In this document: positions 42,707 to 54,336 of the stretch, in pieces | Position numbering within the stretch: position 1 is the first letter of the stretch | How the letters are laid out: each line of letters begins with the position of its first letter | NCBI GenBank assembly: GCA_014529385.2 | Contig: CM043967.1 | Span: 86,417,278 to 86,479,277, forward strand | Source of the DNA: Adiantum capillus-veneris | Lineage: Eukaryota > Streptophyta > Polypodiopsida > Polypodiales > Pteridaceae | Length of the DNA stretch: 62,000 nucleotides | Direction of reading: 5' to 3' | Position numbers and translations under genes: made by a program | The notes under the pieces: generated by a model | Databases searched by the model: none | Seen by the model: the letters and a program-made list of their open reading frames with translations, nothing else | Told to the model about the DNA's origin: nothing

Positions 42707-45700
42707 ATCAAGCTCCAGGACAGTTGATGCCGCATATATCATGATACAGATGGGAGACAGCTTGCCGGACATGCACCAGATCTGAGCATGGGACTAGAGG
42801 ATCAGGAGGTGTAGCAGTTCTTTTCAGAGAGGAGCTCCAGCCACTACTGCACATAGTTCGGAGAGATGATCAGGCCAGATACTTGTGGGTGAGGCTGAGG
42901 GCAGAGACTGGACGTTTCTTGTACATCGCCATATGCTATTTTCCTCCCAGCACTTTAGTATATGCTTCACCCAGAGGACAGTCTCCTTACTCTGTACTTG
43001 ATGATGATATCTGGGATTTCTCCAGAGATGGAGACATCATACTTTTGGGGGATTTCAATGCCCATACAGGCAATTCACAGACGGTTTTCTATGGCACCTC
43101 AGAGGAGATACTCAGAGAGCTAGAGCCAGAGGAGATGGAGCTTGAGAGATGCTCACACGACAAAGAGCATACAGAGTATGAGAGATACCTAAGGGAGATG
43201 ACGACTACTCACAGTTTAGCCATACTGAATGGCTTACCGACTTTCCCATCGTCTACAGGTTTTACTTGTTTTCCACACAAACATGGGTCTAGTACTGTAG
43301 ACTATGTTCTGACACATCCGAGCTTTATCTCTCACATTCAGGATTTCACAGTGGGGCCTCGTTTGAGTACAATACATCTCAGGCCTCACGGGGTGGTAGA
43401 CATCCATGCTATACTTTTACACTAGAGACTGACTCAGTCTATGCAGAGGAGATACGTAGGCTTTTATGCGCATCAGAGCTAGTATACACAGTGGAGGAGA
43501 TCACATCTATGCTGACAGTGACATTACATGGGGCAGCCACAGAGGCATACCCACACACTCAGCCTGGTCAGAGACGTCGTTCTGGGCACATGCCTCAGAA
43601 CAGCTGGTATGATGAGGAGTGTCGACAGAGGAGAGCTCAGATACAACGGGAGCTTGCATTGGGAGTGATCACCTATAGACAGTCTCGTATTGCTACACAA
43701 TGACTAGTTCGACGGAAGAAGCGAGCTTTCTTGGTCCAGATGGAGCAAAATTTATCTCAACTCTTCCTTAGTAGAGATTCAAGAGAGGCTTGGCGTCTAT
43801 TCCATGAGCAATCTCCCCCACCAGTGATTACTTCCACAGAGATATGGGGGCAGTATGCAACATCTTTATACACTGTACTTGGACAGCCACCACTACCAGA
43901 TCCACCACAACCATGTCCGGCTACGAGCACCTTCTTTACCACTGAGATGGTAAAGGAGGCCATTGACAAGATGAAGACCAGACGGGCACAGGATCATGAG
44001 GGTTTGGTAGTAGAGCACATTATGCATGCTAGGGACTTGTTGGCAGAGATGCTTGCACGGTTATTCAACCGTGTCATGTGTGAGGGTTTTCCTGAGTCTT
44101 GGACCTATCTTCAAGACAGGAGACCCCATAGTGCCGGGGAATTACCGTACGTACTATCATGGCAGGACACACATTGGCACGGTTGTATGCATCCATCCTT
44201 GAGCATAGGTTGAGCAGTTGGGCAGAGTTATGCGCATACGGGCACTTGGGCAGGCTGGTTTCAGGAGGGGTTTCTCCACACTGGATCATGTCTTTACACT
44301 CAGAGCTATCATTGAGGAGGGTCGAGCACATGGTAGACGGATATATTGCAGCTTTGTGGACTTCCGCAAAGCTTTTGACACAGTACTGAGGGCCAGATTG
44401 ATGCGCCGACTTATGGAATTGGGGGTACCCACATAGCTGATATGGGGGACTATGGCATTGTACAGCTCAGTGATGGGTCATGTACGCACATTAGAGGGGA
44501 TATCTGACATAGTTCACTCCACTATTGGAGTGAAACAGGGATGCCCATTGTCCTCTACTTTATTTGATATGTATGTTGATGAGGTCTCTAATTATATTGA
44601 AAGAGGAGGAGATAGAGGTGCTCAGCTTGCAGGGACATGGATCCCTCTTTTATTGTATGTTGACGATATCGTGTTGATATCAGACTCACCAGAGGGTATG
44701 CAGAGACATTTGGACGCATTGCATAGTTTTGTAGGGGATAGTGGATTGTCTGTCAACCTTGGTAAAACCAAGGTCATGGTATTTAATACCATGCCACAGT
44801 GGGTTAGGAGATCACACCTACATTCACATATGGTCAGGACAGTATGGCGTAGACTGATGCATACACATATCTTGGGGTGGTCTTTAGTGGACCGAGGTTC
44901 ACACTGAAAGTGGCAGCAGACACTAGATTGACTCATGCATATGCAACCCTAGGCGGTTTAGAGAGGACTTGTTCGCAGGTTCAGTTCCAGGAACCTCAAA
45001 CAAAGCTCTGGCTCTTCGGCACTTTGGTCGCTTCAGTTATGCACTACGGGGTTCAGGTTTGGGGACTGTCTATTGACAGTGCTGGATGGAGTAATATGGA
45101 GAGGCCCTTGGTATCTATGATTTCTAGGCTGATTAGAGCCAAGGCCTCAGTTCCACATGACATCATACGAGCGGAGCTGGCTGCCCCACCTATGGAGGTT
45201 GAGGCACTTACCAAATCAGTATCATTTGTACACAGCTTATGGGACACCACCAGGGACAGATATGCTAGGCTTGCTCTTGAGTCATCCAGACAGCTGGCAT
45301 TACAGGGAGATACATCATGTTGGTATGCACAGATGAGCTCATGGTTTCAGAGGCATGGTTCCATCATGAACAGGCTACCCCCTTTCCAGTATTTTCTTGA
45401 TGCACCATCTTTGGCTCTTACACGGATGGAGATTACTAGACTCATTGACAAGATCTTATCCAGGTTGATAGCAGGAGAACATGACGGGGGTTGGGTACGA
45501 AGAGGGCTTTCTATAGAGAGCATCTTCTCCAACTCGCAATAGACGGATTTGTCACACGACCCAGCTACATGGACACACATCCATCTCATAGGTTACGATG
45601 TGCCATAGGCCAGATTCGCACATCTTCACACCAGATTGGGATTAAGACAGGTAGATTCAGAGGCATACCAGCAGACAGTAGGATATGTCAAGTTATGCCA

Positions 45701-45978
45701 TGCAGAGCCAGAGAGAGTTTCACTACATATGTCACTGCACAGTCTACTATGAGATACGGGGGCTGTCACAAACGGGAGCGCATAACAATATAAAATACAT
45801 TCGGATAAATAGATTTTATCACTTATTGCTGAAGCCAAATGATACAAAGAGAAATAGATAGAGAGAGAGAGATAGAGAGTGAGAAGATCGACACAATACT
45901 GGGGACCAGAAGATGGGCTGGTCCCCCCCCGTAATAGTATCTTTATTGCTGAGGAGAAGTCTATACAAGCACTTGAAC

Positions 45979-46330
45979 CGAACGTATTACCACGTTCGTT
46001 CTAGAATAAGACTTGATGGTTCCTGGAAGCCTTAGCTTCCGATTCCTAGGGCAAAACCCTATTCCAAATTTCCAAGGAACTTCCGTTCCTTATTCCAAAT
46101 CCTTGAGAACCAAGGTTCTCGCCTCTGGATCTCACCTTCCAGACTCAGGGCATGACATCCCTGCAGCTCTTTTCTAACTCTGTTTCCAGAGTCCTCTTCC
46201 TACAAATTAACTCCGCTTTCCTGGACACGAAGTCCTTCCCTTGGGAATTTCAACTTCTGGATTGCATCTCGAGAGTCTACCTCTCTTCGATCCGTGGATC
46301 TGCTTCCCAAACTTGGGTACGAAACCCTTG
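45979..46330. repeat. Array of short stem-loops (left part of insert)
   Basis: Perfect stems by reading: cgaacgt/acgttcg (45979-45998), ggaagc/gcttcc (46025-46040), taggg/cccta (46047-46061), aaggaac/gttcctt (46074-46091), gagaacc/ggttctc (46105-46120), ctgga/tccag (46125-46142), caggg/ccctg (46146-46163), actctg/cagagt (46177-46192), gagag/ctctc (46271-46285), gatcc/ggatc (46289-46300), cccaa/ttggg (46306-46317). Confidence 0.85.
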
Positions 46331-47321
46331 GGCTGATTTGGCTCTAGTTCCTCAGAGCGCTTTTCTCGTGGAGAGGCTCATGCCTTCCTCTGCTCCTACT
46401 CCCTCACGAAGAGGAAGTACACCTGCAATCAAATACTCAGAGATCATAACATGAAAACGTTACCTTCAAAGTCTCGATGTTCGAAACGCAACTCGGTTCT
46501 CGAAAAACAATTCCCCGGAAGAGATCTCTACATAGAAAATCCTCTCTTCCAATCTTACACACAGAAGAGGTGTGTTCTCGGGTTCCTTCTCGTAGATCAG
46601 CCCCGTCTACGACGTTTATGGGCTGAAAACAGAGAAAACAAGCAACTTCTCGCGATGGAAACACGCTCCGTAGGCACTTCTTCGCGAGGGAGCTCACGCA
46701 CTGGGTCTTGGCGACATCTGGTACACTTGGGGCAGCCATGGACATCACCGGCAACGTCTTCTTTACGGCTGAAATCTGCAGCAGCATCTCCTCCTTGCAA
46801 AGATTGGTCCTCTTCCTGAGTAAGGGCATGTGATGCTTTTATAGCTCCTAGCCACAGGCACAAATAGCTGCTCATGTAGAGATCACTGCCCGTTTTTTTT
46901 TTTTTTCAAAATTTTCATTTTTTTTTTCGTTGCTCTGCCAGAAAAAGAGAGAGAAAACGTTGGCTGATCTATTACCTTATTTATCAGATGGCTGCCCACT
47001 TATTAAGTGGGCGGTCGGTCACCTTTAAAAATGGTATGAATCTGTCCAAAAACTCAATAAAACCTTATAAGTTAAAAACAATGCTTTCACAGCACTTCCC
47101 AGGCGTCCCTGGATGCAATCACATGCACAGTTGCAATGCAGACATAGACTTCCTTGCGAGAAAGCATCTGCTTTCCCAAAAGGCAATCCCGCTTTCTCAA
47201 AAAGCATCTGTTTTTCCTCAAAGTTTCCTCTCAACCCATCTTCATTCAAGTGCTTGCTTTTCCTTGTGCATAATTCCAACACAGTTCGGAATTTCCTCCC
47301 GACTATGGATATTCCCTTTAA

Positions 47322-47731
47322 GATGCACCCGTCACCCACCTTGTGACGCATCAAGAATACCCATCACCTAGTCCTTTCCTACCGAACTTACGGTACAATC
47401 TCCTTCACGATGCTCTATGTCACCCATCCTATGACGCATCAGAGATGTCCGTTCCCGGATGGTCAGATACTTCTTCCTGATGCTCCCTGTCACCCGTCTG
47501 ATGTGACGCATCAGAAGTACCCGTTCCTGGTGGCCTTACAGATATTCCCTTTCACAATGCTCCCGTCATTACTCTGAATGACGCACTAGGAATATTCTGT
47601 ACTCGGATGTCTCCAGTGAGAAAAACCCTCTCACTTAAAATTCCAATAATTCATTTAGAATTATTTTTCCTTGGTGTTCCCAGCGAGAAAACCCTCTCAC
47701 TTATAAATCCAATAATTCATTTAGAATTATT
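47322..47731. repeat. Tandem hairpin repeats (right part of insert)
   Basis: Four ~75-bp units each hold nested arms gatgc...gtcac...gtgac...gcatc (47322-47352, 47410-47440, 47478-47513, 47557-47586; the last is weaker). Then two ~65-bp units each hold gtgaga/tctcac-type arms and aataattc/gaattatt (47616-47665 and about 47685-47731). Confidence 0.85.
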
Positions 47732-48333
47732 TTTCTGTCAGATAAAGCCAATTTGGCAACAGGGACGCTTTCATTGTTTATTCAGACATGGTTTTGACTC
47801 GTTAGATAGAGTCATGAGATATCAGGATCAGAGATGTCTCGGATTATTTCTAGGTGAGATACACAGACATAGAGACTCTCTATTGAGAGGGCATAGACAA
47901 AGACAGCCCCAGAGACACATCTCAGATTTCTTCAGTCCGAGTACCACAGAGGCAAAGGGGACACCACCATCACAGAGCTCGGTTCCCACCCATACACACA
48001 CCAGCGGTACTCTCATTGACCGAGCTATAGAGTTGGGGAGATCGAGACGACCGCGACTCAGGAGGGGAGCCACACAGCACCGGCGGAGATTGCGGCAAAG
48101 GATCCACAGGATTCTAGCATGACACCCAGAGTGTCGATCAGGATAGGCTTCATGCTACTACTATATTGTATCATGGTGACACTTAACCCCACTTTGTACC
48201 TTTGTGGCATGATACCATTGCTCAACCTACCAGCCGCCCATAGGAGTCGGTAGCACTCCTATCTCAGTTTTTAGTTTGTAGTTTTCTTTGTTTGTACCCA
48301 GACTTGGTACTAGACTCATCATTGTAATCAGTT

Positions 48334-48375
48334 GGTCTCATAGGTCATTTTGGCCTTTTGTAGACGTTAATATAT
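48334..48375 (+). other. LINE C 3' end
   Basis: GGTCTCATAGGTC, then ttttggccttttgtagacgttaatata, shared with 37521-37560 and 54283-54320. Confidence 0.75.
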
Positions 48376-48483
48376 CATCATTCCATTTCTCTCTCCTCCC
48401 AAGCACAAATGGCAATCTTATACAGTTTTCAAGCTCCCTCATGAGTACACATACCTCACTCATTTCTCTATTATCGCTTTCGA

Positions 48484-48486
<3 letters not shown>

Positions 48487-48555
<69 letters not shown>

Positions 48556-48601
48556 TTGCAAGCTACTTCTTTGCTTTGGCATTCATCCACCCACTCAAAC
48601 C

Positions 48602-48636
<35 letters not shown>

Positions 48637-48740
48637 TGCAAGCTACTTCTTTGCTTTGGCATTCATCCACCCACTCAAACCGACCCTCACACATGTCATT
48701 ACCCTTCAAGCACTAAACAGCCACATTGATATTTGATACA
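48487..48740. repeat. (CT)n(CA)n tracts with a duplicated 45-bp unit
   Basis: (CT)n(CA)n at 48487-48555 and again at 48602-48635, each followed by 'gcaagctacttctttgctttgg' and its ~45-bp continuation. A third, diverged copy of that unit is at about 50163-50210 inside the PPR region. Confidence 0.9.
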
Positions 48741-48744
48741 TGCA

Positions 48745-51700
48745 AAATGTAGGACACACACACACAACCGTAGACATATCCTGCAACCAATGCACTCCTT
48801 GAGACAACGTTGCATCTCGAGAGACACGCTCGCTTCAAATCCACTGAAAACAGCCCAGAGCATATGTGATTGCATTTGGAGAGATACCCTCGCTTTGCAT
48901 CTGCCAAAAACATCCTTGGCCAAGCGTATGGAGAGACACCCTCATTTGAAACACCTTTGCTTTGCATCAACTCAAAACAGCCATTTGGAGAGACACCCTC
49001 GCTTCGCATCCACTGAAAAATGCCCAGAGCTCCTTGGCCCTAACCATGTTGCGCATATCTTGCAATTAGTGCATTCCAATAGACGACATCCCAGACACAA
49101 ATATCCTCGAGCACTTTTTGTGCTTTATGAATTCTTTTGTCCATATCAGCATCTTGTGTACTGCCACATGCCTTCAAGGTGCAGGTCTACATCATTGCAT
49201 TTGGAGAGATGCCCTCTCTTTGCATTTGCTGAAAATACCTCTCTCTTCCTGACCTGACTCTATTGAACATATCTTGCAATCAATGCACTACTTGAGACAA
49301 CATAACCTTGTTTCGCATCAGCTGAAAATAGCCAAGAGCATATGTGATTGCATCTAGAGAGACACCCTCCCTTTGCATCCGCCGAAAACAGCACAGAGCT
49401 TCTTGGCCAAGCGTATGGAGAAACACCCTCGCTTTGCACCTGCCCAAAACTTCATGATGCAAGCATATGTGATTGCATCTAGAGAGACACCCTCGCTTCG
49501 CACCCGTCAAAAATAGCCCAAAGCTTCTTGAACTTGACCCTATTGAGCATGTTCTGCAATCGGTGCACTCCATGAGACAACATGCATCTAGAGAGACACA
49601 CTCCCTTCGCATCAGCTAAAGCAACCTAGAGCGTATGTGTTTGCATCTAGAGAGATCCTCGCTTCGCATCCGCTCAAAAACGCCCAGAGCTCCTTGGCCC
49701 TAACCAAGTTGGGCATATCCTGCAATCAATGCATTTCAAGAGACTGCATCCCAAACACGAAGATCCTCAAACACTTTTTGTGCTTTATGAAATCTTTTGC
49801 TCATATCAACATCTTGTGTAATGCCACATGTCTTCACGGTGCAAGTGTACATCATTGCATTTGGAGAGATGCCCGCTTTTTGCATCTGCTCAAAATACCT
49901 CTCTCTTCCTGACCTGACCCTATTGAACATATCCTGTAATCAATGCACTCGCTTTGCATCAGCTGAAAACAGCGAAGAGGATATGTGATTGCATATGGAG
50001 AGACACCCTCGCTTTGCATCCGCCCAAAACAACCCAAAGATTCAAGATGCAAGCGTATGTGATTACATCTAGAGAGACACCCTCGCTTCGCATCTGCCCA
50101 AAACAGCCCAAAGATTCAAGATGCAAGCGTATGTGATTACATCTAGAGAGACACCCTCGCTTTGCAAGCAACTTCGCTTTGGAATTCATCCATCCACACT
50201 CAAACAATCCATCCTCAAATCGACCCTCACACATGTCATTATCCTTCAAACGCTGAGAAGCCACATTGATATTTGATATATGCAAAATGTAGGACACAGA
50301 CACAAAACCGTAGATATTAGAAGCCTCAACCATAGACATATCCTGCAACCAATGCACTCCTTGAGACAACATTGCATCTCGAGAGACACACTCGCTTCTC
50401 ATCCACCAAAAACAGCCCAGAGCATATGTGATTGCATATGGAGAGACACACTCGCTTTGAATCTGCCGAATAAAGCCCAAAGCTTCTTGGCCAAGCATAT
50501 AGAGAAACACCCTCACCGAACACCGCCCAAAGCTTCAAGAACCTGACCCTATTGGGCATATTCCGCAATCAGTGCACTCCATGAGACAACATGCATCTGG
50601 AGAGACACTCTCCCTTCGCATCAGCTGAAACAACCTAGAGCACATGTGAGTGCATTTAAAGAGACACCCTCGTTTCGCATCTACTAAAAAACGCCCAAAG
50701 CTCCTTGGACCTAACCAAGTTGGGCATATCCTGGAATCAGTGCATTCCAAGAGACAACATCCCAGACACGAAGCCCCTCAAGTACTTTCTGTGCTTTATG
50801 AATTCTTTTGCCCATATCAGTATCTTGTGTAATGCCACATGCCTTCAAGGTGCAAATGTACATCATTGCATTTGGAGAGATTTCGTCTTTCTGCATTTGG
50901 TGGAAACAGCTCTCTCTTCCTGACCTCACCGTGTTGGACATATCTAGCAACCACTGCACTCCTTGAGACAACATTGCATCAGGAGAGACACCCTCACTTC
51001 ACATCAGTTGAAAACAGTCCAGAACATATGTGATTGCATATATGGAGACACCCTTGCTTCGCATCCACCGAAAACAGCACAGAGCTTCTTGGCCCTGCCT
51101 GGGAGTATCCGGCAACCAATGCATTCCAAGAAACAACATCCCAAACAGGAAGCTCCTCAATCACTTTTTGTGCTTTATGAAGTGCACCATATCTAGCATA
51201 CATGGCGACCAAGGCAGTGCCAAAAGCACGACGTTTTCTTTCAACCCGAAATTCCTAACAATATCATCGTGAATTCTCTTGCCCATATCGGCATCTTGTG
51301 TATAATGCCACATGCCTTCAAGATGCAAGTGTACGTGATTGCATTTGGAGAGATGCCCTTTCTTTGCATCTGCTGAAAACAACCGAGAGCTTCCTGACTC
51401 GGACCCTTTCCTTCAAGATGCAAGCGTATATGATTGCATCTGGAGAGACACCCTCGCTTCGCATCTGCTACCAAAAGCAGTTCTCGACATAGCCCCGACT
51501 TAGTTCATTTGGAGAGACACTCTCGCTTTGCATCCGTCAAAAACAACAGAGAGCTTCTTTGCCAAGCGTATGGTAAGACACCCTCGCTTTGCATCGGTTG
51601 AAAACAGCCCAGGGCTTTAAGATGAAAGCGTATGCGATTGCATCTAGAGAGACTCCCTTGCTTCGCATCCATCGAAAACAGCCCAGAGCTTCTTGGCCTT

Positions 51701-52160
51701 GACCTTGTTTGGTGTATCATGCAATCGATGCACTCCATGAGATGACATGCACCTAGAGAGACACCCTCCCTTCGCATTAGCTGAAAACAGCCTAGAGCAT
51801 ATGTGATTGCATATGGAGAGACACCCTTGCTACATGTCCACTCAAAAACACCCAGAGCTATTTGGCCATAACCAAAATGGGTATATTCTACAACCAATGA
51901 ATTATTTTTCCCATATCAGCATCTTGTGTAATGCTACATGCCTTCAGGGTGCAAGTGTATGTGATTGCATCTGGAGAGATATCCTCGCTTCGCATCTATC
52001 ATAAACAACCCAGAGCTTCTTGGCCTTGACCCTGTTGCGTATATCCCGCAATCGATGCACTCCATGAGAGACACCCTCTCTTCGCATTAGCTGAAAACAG
52101 CCTATAGCATATGTGATTGTATCTAGGGAGACACCCTTACTTCGTATCCGCTCAAAAATC
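48745..52160 (-). pseudogene. Shredded PPR (PLS-type) sequence, many partial repeats
   Basis: PPR proteins bind organellar RNA through tandem ~35-residue helical repeats. The minus strand shows more than twenty copies of a CF..MQ.EGVSP.AITY block (seen in DNA as gagagacaccctcgctt.gcat on the plus strand), with interspersed VWDVVSWNALIPGYAQLG, MGKRIHKAQKVLE and, near 51.25 kb, RIHDDIVRNFGLKENVVL. These are L/S-type motifs as in land-plant PLS PPRs. Frames are lost every 60-130 codons and spacing between EGVSP blocks is often only 55-75 bp instead of 105 or multiples. No continuous gene exists. Internal duplications of several hundred bp are evident. Confidence 0.85.
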
Positions 52161-52164
52161 ACCC

Positions 52165-53190
52165 AATGTGAAATGCAAGTTATGAAATTAGTCATCCGCA
52201 AATACGATACAATCATCAGCTCCATATTCAATCAAGAAATCAAAATGAACTTGGATGAAGAAAAAATAAAGAGAACATACCTCTGATTAGCTAACACAAT
52301 CTATAATGCTCTGCTAAAAATATCCACATTATTACAAAAGTTGGCTACTAAATCAGAAAACATCTCAAGCATCCAGAAAACCTTGGCATACATTGTGATA
52401 CAGTGTACCCTCATCGTCACTCCAAAATAATAGAAACATATCAAGACCAACATAACTTCTAAATAGCGACATAAGCTCTACACAGCTTACATATCAAAAC
52501 TTGGAACATAAATTAGTAATTCTTGATAGCGAAAAAGCTTTGAGGTGCTAAGCTGGAATCTACATACACTCTTGGGTTTGAGTTTAGCGCGGTGAGCTGT
52601 ACTTGTAGTGCTTGGGGGTTGGTTAGCAAGAAGCTGCAACCTGCGCAGGGTGGTAGTCCTCTAGCAAGGAGTTGCACCCTGCTGTAGAGCCCAAGAGCTA
52701 CAACAATGATTTGTTGGTTACAGAAACTTGCCGAGAAGATGGTGGAGTGTTGGTGGCATTGAGCCATCCATTATGGGTCGCAAGATTGAGCCAACAGTTC
52801 CCAAACAGCTTGAAGAGGCCTTCTTGGAGTACAAGGTAGGTTCGAAAGGTTGTGCCCTCATGGCTGCCTTTTCTACCAAATTCCTCTTTCTGGATTACTT
52901 CATTAGAGGAGACCATCAAGAATCTCCAAGTGCTTGCTGAAAGAGGTGTTAAAACCTGGACACAAAGACAGCATTAACATGTAAAAGTCGCCTTTGAACA
53001 TGGCCTCGTCGTCCTCGAGAGACTTGTCATTGATAAATGGGTGATGGGCGGCTGTTGGAGCTACGGAGATGTTGCTGTTGGAGTCTCTCACTCACTCTTT
53101 CTCTCACACGTTAGTTGTGCCCAGGCTGCGCTTGAAATTTTAGTGGACATGGAGCCAATCAACGGCACTCTCTCTAGACAGTTAGCGATG
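52165..53190. other. Gene-free stretch
   Basis: No recognised product. A plus-strand open stretch at 52728-52940 (70 codons) has no motif I know. Short CT-rich words occur near 53090. Confidence 0.45.
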
Positions 53191-53191
53191 C

Positions 53192-54336
53192 AGGGAGATA
53201 CATCATGTTGGTATGCACAGATGACCTCATGGTTTCAGAGGCATGGTCTCATGCATGGATAGATTGCCTCCCTTTCAGTACTTGGATAGATGACCTCATG
53301 GTTTCAGAGGCATGGTCTGATGCATGGATAGATTGCCTCCCTTTCAGTACTTGGATAGATTGCCTCCCTTTCAGTACTCCCTGGATGCACCCTCCCTGCC
53401 AGTCACACGGACGGAGCTCACTAGACTCATTCGTCAGGATCTTATACAGTTGGACACCAGGAGGACATGGGTAGAGCCGATGCAGGAGTTGGGCACGAAG
53501 ATGGCTTTCTACAAAGAGCACCTTCTCCAACTTTCAAGAGATGGGTTTGTGACTCGTCCGAACTACATGGACACTCATTTATCTCATGGTCTGCGATGTG
53601 CTATTGGTCAGATTCGCACATCCTCACACCAGCTGGAGATTGAGACAGGTAGATTCAGAGGGATACCACCAGAGTCTAGGATATGTCAACTATGCAGTAG
53701 AGAGCCAGAGACAGAGCTACACTACATATGCCACTACATTGTGTATTATGAGATACGAGGGCGCTTCCATTGCTTATTCAGGGAGGGTTTTGGACCCCTA
53801 GATAGAGTCATGAGGTATCAGGACCAGAGATGCCTTGGCTTATATCTACTTGCCTATGTCTCCCCTCAATCCATGTCTCCCCAACAGACATAGAGATAGT
53901 CTGTTGGGGAGACATGGAGTACGACAGTCGCAGAGAAAGATCACAGACTTCTTTGGATCGAGGGAGCCAAGAGACCAACCACCAGCACAGGGTTGTACCC
54001 GCATTCATACCAGAGGCACCCTCATTGACAGGGCGACTGAGCTCGAGAGATCGAGACGACCACGACCGAGACACAGGAGCACACTCCATGGACGGAGACT
54101 CCAGCAGAGGATCAGAGGCATTCTAGCATGACACCCAGATTGCCATTGAGGGCCTTTTCTACACTTTCTACATTTTCACATTTCACATTTCATATCTCAC
54201 ACTTCATTTTCAGTTTTCATTTTTTGTTCTTTCAGTACTTGTACTTCAAACATTGTATTAGATTCACCACTTTGTATCTGATGGTCTCATAGGTCATTTT
54301 GGCCTTTTGAAGACGTTAATATATCATATCATATCA

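Larger units (their letters stand above)
45764..47761. mobile_element. 2.0-kb hairpin-rich LTR-like insert (possible solo LTR) in LINE C
   Basis: It interrupts LINE ORF2 between 'gagatacggg' and 'cgctttcattg', which are adjacent in the copies at 36.98 and 53.76 kb. It starts TGTCACAAACGG, ends TTTGGCAACA, and is flanked by ggggc and gggac, a near 5-bp duplication. There is no internal coding domain and no terminal direct repeat, so a solo LTR or small non-autonomous LTR element fits best. A TATA-like tttata lies near 46839. The left third and the last 450 bp are chains of short stem-loops. Confidence 0.65.
39110..48122 (+). pseudogene. LINE C ORF2 (endonuclease, RT, C-terminal zinc segment), broken and twice interrupted
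   Basis: Starts MAVWNYNGS 31 bp after ORF1. Endonuclease: FYSETHQ, then copia-3, then GSGGVAVLFREELQP, IILLGDFNAHTG and GSSTVDYVLTHPS; the SDH block near 43375 is disrupted by a frameshift. RT: QAGFRRGFSTLDHVFTLRAI, CSFVDFRKAFDTV (catalytic D), IGVKQGCPLSSTLF and LLLYVDDIVLISD (YVDD, where most LINEs have YADD or FADD). The C-terminal part runs VGFS-like helices to the zinc segment near 45690, is cut by the 45764-47761 insert and resumes with RFHCLFRHGFDSLDRVMRY. Stops include TGA at 42742-42744, and several frame changes occur (near 43430, 43700, 44110, 44435, 44860, 45530). Confidence 0.85.
37648..48375 (+). mobile_element. LINE copy C, interrupted by copia-3 and an LTR-like insert
   Basis: Plus-strand LINE: probable 5'UTR 37648-38180, (CT)n 38181-38243, ORF1 38251-39079, ORF2 from 39110, 3'UTR to about 48375. 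After removing copia-3 (39212-42706) and the 2-kb insert (45764-47761) it is about 5.2 kb, a normal LINE size. Endonuclease, RT and C-terminal zinc segment are all present but full of stops and frameshifts. The 5' boundary is inferred from the (CT)n pattern and from similarity of its first bases to 36747-36760. Confidence 0.8.

Noticed and set aside
46152-46829. Open frames of 100-130 codons in the hairpin-rich insert (both strands)
   Set aside because: No motif, strongly hairpin-rich DNA, and overlapping frames on opposite strands; best seen as chance.
52698-52940. Opposed 70-codon frames
   Set aside because: Both strands open over the same DNA without motif; not supported.
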